Of a stretch of DNA of 64,000 bases, positions 15,271 through 23,500 are shown one piece after another. The notes under the pieces were generated by a model that worked only from the letters and a program-made list of their open reading frames with translations, had not been told where the DNA came from and did not search any database. The stretch's first letter is position 1; every line of letters begins with the position of its first letter. Made by a program: the position numbers and the translations under genes. Origin of the DNA: CAMTUH01 sp947084935 (lineage in GTDB: Bacteria > Pseudomonadota > Gammaproteobacteria > Coxiellales > Coxiellaceae); contig CAMTUH010000006.1 of assembly GCA_947084935.1 (NCBI GenBank), positions 124,001 to 188,000 on the forward strand, read 5' to 3'.

Positions 15271-17075
15271 CCTCTATCAATCTTCAACACGGCTAAAAAG
15301 GCTTCCTGCGGAATGGATATTTTACCCACTTGTTTCATGCGCTTTTTACCGGCTTTTTGTTTTTCCAATAATTTTCGTTTTCGGGTAACGTCGCCACCGT
15401 AACACTTCGCGGTCACGTTCTTCCTCAGCGCCTTGACCGTCGTGCGCGCAATAATTTTCGCACCGATCGACGCTTGAATCGCCACCTCAAACATTTGCCG
15501 CGGAATCAATTCTTTCAATCGCTCCGTTAATTCTCGACCCCGTGCAAACGCCTGATCCCGATGCACGATACACGCCAAGGCATCCACTTTCTCACCGTTA
15601 ATCAGGATGTCCAATTTTACCAGATCCGCCGCTTGAAAGTGATCAAAGCTATAATCCAACGAGGCATAGCCCCGGCTGACCGATTTTAATCGATCAAAAA
15701 AGTCGAGCACCACTTCGCTCATGGGCATTTCGTAGCACAACGATACTTGATTACTTAAATAATTCAACTTTTTCTGGACCCCGCGTTTCTCCACGCATAA
15801 AGTGATCACTGAACCTAAATAAGTCTGTGGAACCAACATGTTAGCGACAGCAATGGGCTCGCGAATCTCTTCGACTTTACTGGGGTCTGGCAGCCCGCTC
15901 GGGTTATCAATGTGCAGAACCTCGCCGCTTCTCGTTAACACCTCGTAAACCACCGTCGGCGCGGTGGTGATAAGCTCTAAGTTGTATTCCCGCTCCAACC
16001 GCTCCTGCACAATTTCCATGTGCAGCAACCCCAAAAAGCCGCACCGAAAGCCAAATCCCAAGGCTTCAGAAGACTCGGGTTCATAAAAGAGGGCCGCATC
16101 GTTCAAGCGCAATTTCGCCAGCGCCTCACGAAACGCCTCAAAATCATCGGCATAAATCGGAAAAAGACCCGCAAAGACCTGGGGTTTGATTTGTTTAAAT
16201 CCCGGCAATGGAGCGGGGGCCGGTCGATGCGCGTGAGTTAACGTGTCCCCTACCGGGGCGCCAAAAATATCTTTGATACCCGCCACCACAAATCCCACGT
16301 CACCCGCGGACAACGCTTCTAATTTTTGCGGCTTCGGGGTATACCGACCGATTTGGTCGATGTGATGATCTTTGCCGGTCGACATCACCCGCACCTTATC
16401 GCCCAGGCGCAGCATGCCTTGTTTAATACGCACCAAAGAAACCACACCCAAATAACTGTCGAACCAGGAATCAATAATCAACGCTTGCAAGGGCGCCTCA
16501 GCATCTCCGCCCGGCGCCGGAACGGTTGCGATTAACTGCTCAAGCAAATCGGTAATGCCAATTCCCTCTTTTGCACTGACGTGTAACGCTTGATGCGCTT
16601 CAAGGCCAATCACGTCTTCAATTTCTTGCATCACCCGATCGGGGTCGGCTTGAGGTAAATCGATCTTATTAAGTACCGGTAACACAAGCAGACCTTGTTC
16701 CATCGCGGTATAGCACGTGGCAACGGTTTGCGCCTCAACGCCCTGCCCCGCATCCACGACCAGCAGAGCACCCTCACAGGCCGACAAGGAGCGCGAGACT
16801 TCATACGAAAAATCGACGTGACCCGGCGTGTCAATAAAATTCAGTTGATAGGTATTTCCGTCTTTGGATTTATAGTGAAGCGTTACGCTCTGCGCCTTGA
16901 TAGTGATGCCGCGCTCGCGCTCAATATCCATTGAATCAAGCACTTGCGCCTTCATTTCCCGATCACTCAAGCCACCGCAGACCTGAATAAATCGATCGGC
17001 CAGCGTGGATTTCCCGTGATCAATGTGTGCAATGATCGAGAAATTTCGGATTAATTGTTGAGCCGTGGGTGCCAT
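15267..17075 (-). CDS. lepA: Elongation factor 4 (back-translocase)
   Basis: A 602-residue ribosomal GTPase. G1 is AHIDHGKSTLADR, G3 is DTPGHVDF and G4 is NKIDLP. Domains II, III and V resemble EF-G, domain IV is absent, and the LepA-specific C-terminal domain ends with the AGKKRMKQVGKISIPQEAFLAVLK segment (split here: KRMKQVG, then IPQEAF). It leads the lepA-lepB-rnc-era-recO-pdxJ order. A gap of 384 bp lies upstream and must contain its promoter. Confidence 0.98.
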   Translation of the reverse strand: MAPTAQQLIRNFSIIAHIDHGKSTLADRFIQVCGGLSDREMKAQVLDSMDIERERGITIKAQSVTLHYKSKDGNTYQLNFIDTPGHVDFSYEVSRSLSACEGALLVVDAGQGVEAQTVATCYTAMEQGLLVLPVLNKIDLPQADPDRVMQEIEDVIGLEAHQALHVSAKEGIGITDLLEQLIATVPAPGGDAEAPLQALIIDSWFDSYLGVVSLVRIKQGMLRLGDKVRVMSTGKDHHIDQIGRYTPKPQKLEALSAGDVGFVVAGIKDIFGAPVGDTLTHAHRPAPAPLPGFKQIKPQVFAGLFPIYADDFEAFREALAKLRLNDAALFYEPESSEALGFGFRCGFLGLLHMEIVQERLEREYNLELITTAPTVVYEVLTRSGEVLHIDNPSGLPDPSKVEEIREPIAVANMLVPQTYLGSVITLCVEKRGVQKKLNYLSNQVSLCYEMPMSEVVLDFFDRLKSVSRGYASLDYSFDHFQAADLVKLDILINGEKVDALACIVHRDQAFARGRELTERLKELIPRQMFEVAIQASIGAKIIARTTVKALRKNVTAKCYGGDVTRKRKLLEKQKAGKKRMKQVGKISIPQEAFLAVLKIDRG

Positions 17076-17134
17076 GGGTATCGTCGTGGTTTAACTCGAG
17101 GCATATTAGCACGGAGCCGGAAGAGAGCGAAGTT

Positions 17135-17278
17135 TCATCGCCTTACTTGCAACGTTAATACTTCTTGCGTGCGTATATAGTCTCGGATCACCGCTTCATT
17201 TAACCCCACTGTACTTACACAATATCCATTTAACCCTCGAAAATTTCTCTGCCTCACATATTTCTGATTATCAGGGTG
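17135..17278 (-). pseudogene. IS200/IS605-type Y1 transposase (TnpA) remnant
   Basis: An open stretch of 47 codons, bounded upstream by an in-frame TAA and ending in TGA, translates to a C-terminal Y1 transposase piece. It contains NFRGLNGYCVSTVGLNEAV followed by IRDYIRTQE. GYxVSTVG, then YIxxQ with the catalytic Tyr and Gln, is the hallmark end of TnpA of IS200/IS605. The N-terminal about two-thirds, including the HUH metal site, is missing, so it cannot be active. The stretch lies in the 384-bp gap between lepA and the orphan gene at 17460 and is too short for routine gene calling. Confidence 0.7.
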
Positions 17279-17459
17279 TTAGAAAACTGTATTGCTAAAT
17301 CTAGGAGTAGATTTATTCCACGCCGAGATTAAAGCTTTATTAAAATTCACCGTTTTCTGTCAGTGAAAAATTTGAATTTCAAGTGGTGTCTCTAATAAAA
17401 CCTTAACAAGGGCAGTATAAAATTGGGGCAATTATTTTTAACAAAATAAGAGATTAACT
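17279..17459. other. AT-rich intergenic stretch upstream of the orphan gene
   Basis: Rest of the 384-bp gap between lepA and the gene at 17460. It is AT-rich, with no open frame of note and no clear -35/-10 pair. A weak purine-rich ribosome-binding site (AAGAG around 17448-17452) precedes ATG 17460. The low GC and the adjacent transposase remnant fit acquired DNA. The bases 17076-17134 next to lepA hold nothing recognisable beyond the lepA leader. Confidence 0.5.
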
Positions 17460-18584
17460 ATGTCGCGCACCACATTCACTTTCACCTCACCCACTTCGCG
17501 TGAAGATTTGCAGATTCCTTGGGATATTATTGGGCAACGGTACTATCTTTACCAAACACAAGGCTTAAATGGTGGGTGGCAGTTGTACAACAACATGCCA
17601 TCTCCTTACCCGGCAATAAGATATGTCCAGTTGGTCCAGTGGAATGGTCAACAAGACTGGTACCCGGAAGGGGCCTTGTTTAACCAAAAGACCCAGGGGA
17701 TGGAGTTTTATCCTCTGCGGCAGTCTACAGAAGATGGGGCATATTATTATGACTTAAGCTCGGTCTCAGAAGGCACACGGGTTATCGTCCCCAAGCTTGC
17801 TTCACCGACGGGGCAGCCAACGACGAGCAACCTTGATCTTTTAGCTAATACAGCAACCACGATATCCACGCAGTCAACTTTTACTACTTCTACTAGTGAT
17901 TCTACCGCGAACATTACCGCTACCCATTCGAAACTGCCTACTTCAACGATGCCTCCTCTGGAACTTCATTCAACATCCCAGTCAATATTAAGCCCAAATG
18001 CAAAAACAGTTTTGGAGGCATTTCTAACACTTCTTTATAACTTTCATCACCAGAATAATGGTTCCACCTGCAACCTAAAAAGCCACGCATTACCGCTCAA
18101 CTCTGAATTCTACGTAACAAAAAGAACACGACCCCGCAAGGTAACAACAAGACGCGACACCATCAACCACGGCTTAAAAACCCAGATAAACGACAAAAAC
18201 ATGCCAAGAGAATTTATTAAAGATAATTTTTGTCAATTAAAAAAAAGTGGTCTGATCAAACTTATAAAATCGAATTCGCCTGCACTCGATACCTACACGG
18301 TGCAGGATATACCACAAGCGCTATTCCAAGAATTAAAATTACCTGACGAGGTGAAATGTTATTTAGAAAACGAAGTAACGTGTGTCAAAGACAATAAGAG
18401 AAAATGCTCGTCCTTAGAGCAAGAGAGCACCGAAACAAGTATTCCTATTCCTAATCCTAAAAAACAAAAAAATTCTTTACTCTTTTTCTCCCTCAATGGT
18501 TTATCACGGCCTGGCGACTCAGAAGAAGAAGAAAAAGAGGATGACGATAGCGAGAGCAATCCTAAAAATATCTGTTGCACATAA
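17460..18584 (+). CDS. Orphan protein, candidate secreted effector
   Basis: Not recognised (374 residues). The N-terminal about 110 residues are rich in Tyr/Trp/Gln and look like a folded beta-rich domain (QRYYLYQTQGLNGGWQLYNN). A Ser/Thr-rich linker follows (about 120-180). The middle has a basic cluster (TKRTRPRKVTTRRD, near 221-234) resembling a nuclear localisation signal. The C-terminus has a KKQK patch, an acidic block (DSEEEEKEDDD) and ends in a Cys pair (NICCT). Acidic Glu-rich C-terminal blocks are common in Dot/Icm effectors, and Cys pairs near the end can be lipidated in host cells. It is a single gene, lower in GC, next to an IS200 remnant. The effector role is inference. Confidence 0.55.
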   Translation: MSRTTFTFTSPTSREDLQIPWDIIGQRYYLYQTQGLNGGWQLYNNMPSPYPAIRYVQLVQWNGQQDWYPEGALFNQKTQGMEFYPLRQSTEDGAYYYDLSSVSEGTRVIVPKLASPTGQPTTSNLDLLANTATTISTQSTFTTSTSDSTANITATHSKLPTSTMPPLELHSTSQSILSPNAKTVLEAFLTLLYNFHHQNNGSTCNLKSHALPLNSEFYVTKRTRPRKVTTRRDTINHGLKTQINDKNMPREFIKDNFCQLKKSGLIKLIKSNSPALDTYTVQDIPQALFQELKLPDEVKCYLENEVTCVKDNKRKCSSLEQESTETSIPIPNPKKQKNSLLFFSLNGLSRPGDSEEEEKEDDDSESNPKNICCT

Positions 18585-18591
18585 CGACGAG

Positions 18592-20604
18592 TTAATTCCT
18601 CCTTCCAATACGTAAAAATTTTGCATTCACAGCCACAATCACCGTGCTTAGCGACATCAAAACAGCGGCGAATGCAGGAGACAGCAAAATACCGAATTTA
18701 TACAGCACGCCGGCGGCAATGGGAATCGCAAATGCGTTGTAGCCCGTTGCCCAGAAAAGATTTTGTATCATTTTATTTGTCGTCGCACGCGCCAACGACA
18801 AAATTGCCACCGCATCGAGTGGATTACTTTTCACGAGAATAATATCGGCCGTTTCAATCGCCACATCCGTACCGGCACCAATCGCAATACCAACGTCGGC
18901 TTGAGCAAGCGCCGGAGCATCGTTGACACCATCGCCGGTCATTGCTACTAAAAGCCCCTGGTTTTGCACTTCTTTAATTTTTTTCACTTTGTCTTGCGGT
19001 AACACTTCTGCAAAATAATCGTCAAGCCCGATTTGTTTAGCTACCCACTCAGCAACTTGTTTGTTATCGCCCGTCAGCATAAGGCACTTAATGCCCATGG
19101 CTTTAAGTTTTTGTATGGCTTCTTTAGATTCAGGACGAACGATATCCGCGAGCGCAACGGCGCCTTTTAATTCGTCATCGATCACGACATAAATAACGGT
19201 TTTCCCTTGCGTATTCAGTTTAGCAATTCGATCATCATTAATTCTAATATTGTGTTCCCTTAAATAACCGGGGCTCACTACTTTTACTGATTTCTCTTTA
19301 ACGATACCTTCCGCACCTTTTCCGGGAATGGCTTTGAATTTTTCGACGCCCCATTTTTCTTTAGATGATTTTACGATTCCTTTTGCAATGGGGTGTTCGG
19401 AGTTGGATTCAACCGCAGCCGCATAGTACAACAATTCGTCTTCAGTGATTGAATCGTTGAACAGTAAAATATCGGTAACGCCAAATTCACCCTGGGTTAA
19501 CGTGCCCGTTTTATCAAATACGATGGCATTGATTTTACGCGCACGCTCAAAAGCCGCGCGATTACGAATTAAAAGACCATTACTCGCGGCAATGGCTGTC
19601 GATACCGCAACCACCAAGGGCACGGCAAGACCCAATGCGTGCGGACAGGTAATCACCATAACCGTGACCGTTCGCTCTAACGCAAAGGCAAAGTCTTGAG
19701 ACGTAAATAACAGCCAAATAATTAACGTTAATGTTCCGCCAACGAGCGCAACAATCGTGAGCCATAACGCAGCACGATTCGCTAAATCCTGAGTTTTTGA
19801 TTTGCTTTCCTGGGCTTCACGCACGAGATCGATCACCTGCGCCAGAAACGATTCTTTTCCGGTTTTCGTTACCTCAACTCGAATGGAGCCTTCACCATTT
19901 ACCGAACCGCCAATCACTTTGGCGCCGGAGGATTTCGCAACGGGTTTCGATTCTCCGGTGAGCATCGATTCATTCACACTGGTTTCGCCTTTGATGACTT
20001 GACCATCGGCGGGAATTTTTTCACCGGGTTTAATTAATATTTTGTCTCCTTTCTCTAATTCGCCGGCCGGAACGTCTTGAACTTCACCATTCGGCATTAT
20101 TTTGTGTGCCTGAGCGGGCATTAACTTGACTAATGCTTCCAATGCTCGGCTGGCGCCTAAAATCGAGCGCATTTCGATCCAATGCCCCAAGAGCATGATG
20201 TCGATTAAGGTCGCCAATTCCCAAAAAAATATTTCTCCCTTGACGCCAAAGATCACGACCGTACTGTAGACATAAGCAACGGTAATCGCGACAGCGATTA
20301 ATGTCATCATACCGGGTTTGAGTGTACGGAGTTCCGAATAAATTCCTTTAAGAAAAGGCCAACCGCCGTAAAAGAAAATCAACGAAGACAACACAAATAG
20401 AACGTAACCATCGCCTGGAAAAGCAAGGATTTGGCGAATACCCAGAAATTTTTGAATCATCGGAGACAAGAACAAAACGGGGATGGTCAGCAGCGTCGAG
20501 ACCCAAAATCGCCGGCGAAAATCAGCCACCATCTGATGATGATCGTGACCCTCGTGATGAGCGTGGTGTTTTGCAGAATGCGTCACGTGCTTTGAATGAT
20601 CCAT
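18592..20604 (-). CDS. copB: CopB-type heavy-metal (copper/silver) P-type ATPase
   Basis: A P1B ATPase (670 residues) exporting copper or silver across the inner membrane. The N-terminus is His-rich (HSAKHHAHHEGHDHHQ) in place of CxxC metal-binding domains. The TM metal motif is Cys320-Pro-His rather than CPC, which places it in the CopB subgroup. TGES (216-219), DKTGT (Asp364 phosphorylated), the SEHP nucleotide-site motif and GDGVNDAPAL are all present. It lies 47 bases downstream of tilS and is probably read with accA-tilS; no copper regulator is nearby. It is convergent with the orphan gene at 17460. Confidence 0.93.
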   Translation of the reverse strand: MDHSKHVTHSAKHHAHHEGHDHHQMVADFRRRFWVSTLLTIPVLFLSPMIQKFLGIRQILAFPGDGYVLFVLSSLIFFYGGWPFLKGIYSELRTLKPGMMTLIAVAITVAYVYSTVVIFGVKGEIFFWELATLIDIMLLGHWIEMRSILGASRALEALVKLMPAQAHKIMPNGEVQDVPAGELEKGDKILIKPGEKIPADGQVIKGETSVNESMLTGESKPVAKSSGAKVIGGSVNGEGSIRVEVTKTGKESFLAQVIDLVREAQESKSKTQDLANRAALWLTIVALVGGTLTLIIWLLFTSQDFAFALERTVTVMVITCPHALGLAVPLVVAVSTAIAASNGLLIRNRAAFERARKINAIVFDKTGTLTQGEFGVTDILLFNDSITEDELLYYAAAVESNSEHPIAKGIVKSSKEKWGVEKFKAIPGKGAEGIVKEKSVKVVSPGYLREHNIRINDDRIAKLNTQGKTVIYVVIDDELKGAVALADIVRPESKEAIQKLKAMGIKCLMLTGDNKQVAEWVAKQIGLDDYFAEVLPQDKVKKIKEVQNQGLLVAMTGDGVNDAPALAQADVGIAIGAGTDVAIETADIILVKSNPLDAVAILSLARATTNKMIQNLFWATGYNAFAIPIAAGVLYKFGILLSPAFAAVLMSLSTVIVAVNAKFLRIGRRN

Positions 20605-20651
20605 CCTTTCTCCTCAGGCTTCGCAGCGTACCGTTTATCCTACCACTGCAA

Positions 20652-21605
20652 TTAACGGGAAGACAGCGACAGGAGATCTCCGCGACGGCGAATTTCAGCG
20701 ACACCCCATGAAAAAATAGGTTTGGCATCTTTGGCGGACAATAGGACGTCTTTTTCTATTTGTTCTAGGTGTTTTTTATTCGGGACGCGAAATCCGTGCT
20801 GGCGTATCCAACGACGCAAAACGTTTCGGCGCCGAATGTCCGACAGCAATAACAACGCACGGACCGATAATTTATTTTCGTGAGAAAGAGTCTGTAAATC
20901 CAAGTCGGCCAATTCATCAAGCAATGCGGCCGATTCAGCGCAATGCGTGGCCGAACGCGACATCATCAAAAATACTTCTGGCCATCGCCGCCGCAGCAAC
21001 GGAAAAATTTCATGCCGCAGATAATTCCGATTAAACCGCTGCTCGACATTCGTGTCGTCTTCGATCCAGCGCAAGTCGTTTTGCCGTGCATACGTGATCA
21101 CATCGTCGCGCGTACATTCCAACAAGGGTCGCACTAAATACCCCGTTCCCAGTGGCTTTTTTATCGGCATAGCGGACAGGCCCTTCACGCCCGAACCCCG
21201 GAGCAGTTGTAATAATAACGTTTCAGCTTGATCGTTTTGCGTGTGCGCCGTCAGTAAATTTTCACCACGCTCAATTTGTTCTTCAAATGCGGCGTAACGC
21301 GCATTTCGAGCCATTTCCTCAATACTATCGCCCGGTTTTATGTCAAGCTGAATTTTTTCGGTTGTGAGGGGAATTTTTAACGAGGTGCATATTTCACGGC
21401 AGTGTGCTTCCCACGAATCTGCATTCGGATGGAGTCCGTGATTGATGTGAACCGCACGCACCACCCATTCTTTGTTTTGATCACGCAGCTGCGCCATCGC
21501 ATGCAATAACACGTGTGAATCCACGCCACCACTGTAAGCAATACAAAAATGAGGGTGTTTCGCAGTGTGTGAGAGAATTATCTCTAACTGAGAGAACGCG
21601 AACAT
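20652..21605 (-). CDS. tilS: tRNA(Ile)-lysidine synthase, short form
   Basis: Converts C34 of the CAU-anticodon tRNA-Ile to lysidine. The PP-loop is Ser25-GGVDS30, and LRHEIFPLLRRRWPEV marks the TilS linker domain. The protein has 317 residues and ends in the middle domain; the C-terminal TilS_C domain (about 100 residues in E. coli) is missing, as in short thermophile forms such as that of Aquifex. The sequence after the stop shows no continuation in the same frame. It lies 9 bases after accA. Confidence 0.93.
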   Translation of the reverse strand: MFAFSQLEIILSHTAKHPHFCIAYSGGVDSHVLLHAMAQLRDQNKEWVVRAVHINHGLHPNADSWEAHCREICTSLKIPLTTEKIQLDIKPGDSIEEMARNARYAAFEEQIERGENLLTAHTQNDQAETLLLQLLRGSGVKGLSAMPIKKPLGTGYLVRPLLECTRDDVITYARQNDLRWIEDDTNVEQRFNRNYLRHEIFPLLRRRWPEVFLMMSRSATHCAESAALLDELADLDLQTLSHENKLSVRALLLLSDIRRRNVLRRWIRQHGFRVPNKKHLEQIEKDVLLSAKDAKPIFSWGVAEIRRRGDLLSLSSR

Positions 21606-21614
21606 ACTACCAAA

Positions 21615-22565
21615 CTAATTTTTCCCATAACTCAACCAACGCTGATAACGCTCATCTAAAAGTTTTTCAATGGACTTCGTTTTCAACACAGCCAAATTTC
21701 CAATCAACCGTTCTTTTAATTTCGCCGCCATCGCATCCACATCACGATGTGCACCCCCCAACGGTTCTTGAATCACTTCGTCCACTAAATTGAGAGAAAG
21801 CAAACGGCCTGCCGTTAAATTTAGCGCTTCTGCCGCTTCACCGGCTTTTCCCGCACTTTTCCACAAAATAGACGCACAGCCCTCAGGGGAAATTACGGAA
21901 TAATACGCGTATTGCAGCATCAACGTCCGGTCGCCCAAACCAATGGCCAACGCGCCACCGGAACAACCCTCGCCGATAATGGCGCATACGATTGGTGTTT
22001 TGAGTTGCGACATTTCAAATAAATTGCGCGCAATGGCCTCACTTTGATTGTGTTCTTCTGCCGTAACACCGGGATAAGCACCGGGCGTGTCAATCAACGT
22101 CAACACCGGCACATTAAATTTCTCGGCCAATTTCATCAAACGGAGTGCTTTTCGAAAACCTTCCGGATTCGCCATCCCAAAATTACGCTCAATCTTTTCT
22201 TTGGTCGTGCGCCCCTTTTGATGACCAATCACCATGACGGGCTCACCTTCCAGACGCGCCAATCCACCGACAATCGCAGAGCCCTGCGCGTAATGCCGAT
22301 CTCCTTGAAGCTCGTTAAAATCCGTAACGATGCGGGAAAGATAATCCATCGTGTACGGTCGAAGCGGATGCCTTGCCAATTGCACAATCTGTTGTGCGGT
22401 TAAACTCGAAAAAATCTGCCGCGTCAACGCAGCGCTTTTTTCTTCGAGCTTTGCCACTTCTTCGGTGAGATTTAAATCCCGGCTCGTACCGACGCGCCGA
22501 AGCTCGTCGATTTTTTCTTGCAGTTCGGCGATGGGCTGTTCAAAATCCAGATAATCGAGGTTCAT
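21615..22565 (-). CDS. accA: Acetyl-CoA carboxylase carboxyltransferase subunit alpha
   Basis: AccA (316 residues) pairs with AccD to carboxylate acetyl-CoA, the first step of fatty acid synthesis. ATG at 22565 gives the family start MNLDYLDFEQPIAELQEKID; a longer frame exists only over the divergent promoter gap. HPLRPYTMDYL, GHQKGRTTKEKIERNFGMA, DTPGAYPGVTAEE and GEGCSGGALAIG form the carboxyltransferase core. It is the first gene of accA-tilS-copB. Confidence 0.98.
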   Translation of the reverse strand: MNLDYLDFEQPIAELQEKIDELRRVGTSRDLNLTEEVAKLEEKSAALTRQIFSSLTAQQIVQLARHPLRPYTMDYLSRIVTDFNELQGDRHYAQGSAIVGGLARLEGEPVMVIGHQKGRTTKEKIERNFGMANPEGFRKALRLMKLAEKFNVPVLTLIDTPGAYPGVTAEEHNQSEAIARNLFEMSQLKTPIVCAIIGEGCSGGALAIGLGDRTLMLQYAYYSVISPEGCASILWKSAGKAGEAAEALNLTAGRLLSLNLVDEVIQEPLGGAHRDVDAMAAKLKERLIGNLAVLKTKSIEKLLDERYQRWLSYGKN

Positions 22566-22642
22566 ATTGGCTAATGTAGCAGAGTCATGTAGCAGTTTCA
22601 CCCCCCTTTGTGGCAGACTGTGTGGGCTTTGAGGGGACTCGA

Positions 22643-23431
22643 ATGACACTGATGACTGTTAAGTGGTTGACGGCAGCTCTGATCGCGTTTATCACCATTA
22701 CCGCGGGCTACGCCTCCTTACGATTTATTCGACGCTACCAGCACTTATTGCAAATCGGCGACGCGTTTGCGGATGGAATATTTTTAGGCGCCGCCGTCTT
22801 TCATTTATTCCCCGATGCCGCCCACGGTTTCCGCGTTTACGTCTCTTCCCTCAGCACTTATCTGCTCACAATCTTGTTGATTGTCGGTGGTTTTTGTCTG
22901 CTGTTTTTCACGGAACGATTAGTCATCCGAGGTGAAAAACTGCCGCCCGATTCCGGTTCACACGCACACGCGTGTAAGGCCAGCGCGTGGATGCTGACCG
23001 GTATATTGTCCATCCACGCCTTTATTGAAGGGATTGCGCTCGGTGTTTCCGATACCACCCTGGCGGTGACGATTTTGTTTATTGCTATTTTGGCCCACAA
23101 AGGGTTCGAAAGCTTTGCGCTGATGATGGGTTTGCACCGCGGATTGTCCAAAGAAAGCGACTCCAAGGCAATCCTCTGGGTTTTTGCATTCGTCACCCCA
23201 CTGGGCGTCGTTATTGCCTCCGTCATCGAGAACTCACTCCAAACGGTAGCTTCAGATATTTTGACGAGCGTGTTCAGTGCTTTTGCCGCCGGAAGTTTTT
23301 TGTATATCGGTACCTTGCACGCCGGCCACGACCACTTCCACCCTTCGCGCGACACTACTCACCGCAGTTATAAAATACTGGCGACCGTCGCTGGGTTTCT
23401 GTTTATGGGTCTCGTCGCCATTTGGGCCTAA
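22643..23431 (+). CDS. ZIP-family metal transporter
   Basis: Membrane protein (262 residues) with about seven or eight TM segments. ATG at 22643 follows a GAGGGG ribosome-binding site with good spacing. Helix-borne metal ligands typical of ZIP proteins are visible: FHLFPDAAHG (TM3 region), HAFIEGIALGVS (the HxxxEG motif of TM4) and LAHKGFESFAL (the HK...E motif of TM5). A His-rich cluster HAGHDHFHPSRD lies in a loop. It likely imports zinc, iron or manganese; specificity cannot be read from the sequence. It is divergent from accA. Confidence 0.88.
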   Translation: MTLMTVKWLTAALIAFITITAGYASLRFIRRYQHLLQIGDAFADGIFLGAAVFHLFPDAAHGFRVYVSSLSTYLLTILLIVGGFCLLFFTERLVIRGEKLPPDSGSHAHACKASAWMLTGILSIHAFIEGIALGVSDTTLAVTILFIAILAHKGFESFALMMGLHRGLSKESDSKAILWVFAFVTPLGVVIASVIENSLQTVASDILTSVFSAFAAGSFLYIGTLHAGHDHFHPSRDTTHRSYKILATVAGFLFMGLVAIWA

Positions 23432-23461
23432 CCCTTAGATGACCTAACGCCCCTCACGAGG

Positions 23462-23467
23462 TATAAT
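23462..23467 (+). promoter_or_regulatory. Possible -10 element of the type I secretion operon
   Basis: A perfect TATAAT lies 34 bases upstream of the chosen GTG start of the ABC gene. No convincing -35 is found at 16-18 bp upstream, so it is a weak call. It sits in the 69-bp gap after the ZIP gene. Confidence 0.35.
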
Positions 23468-23500
23468 TTTACTCTCACCATCTCAAAAGGATTGCATACC

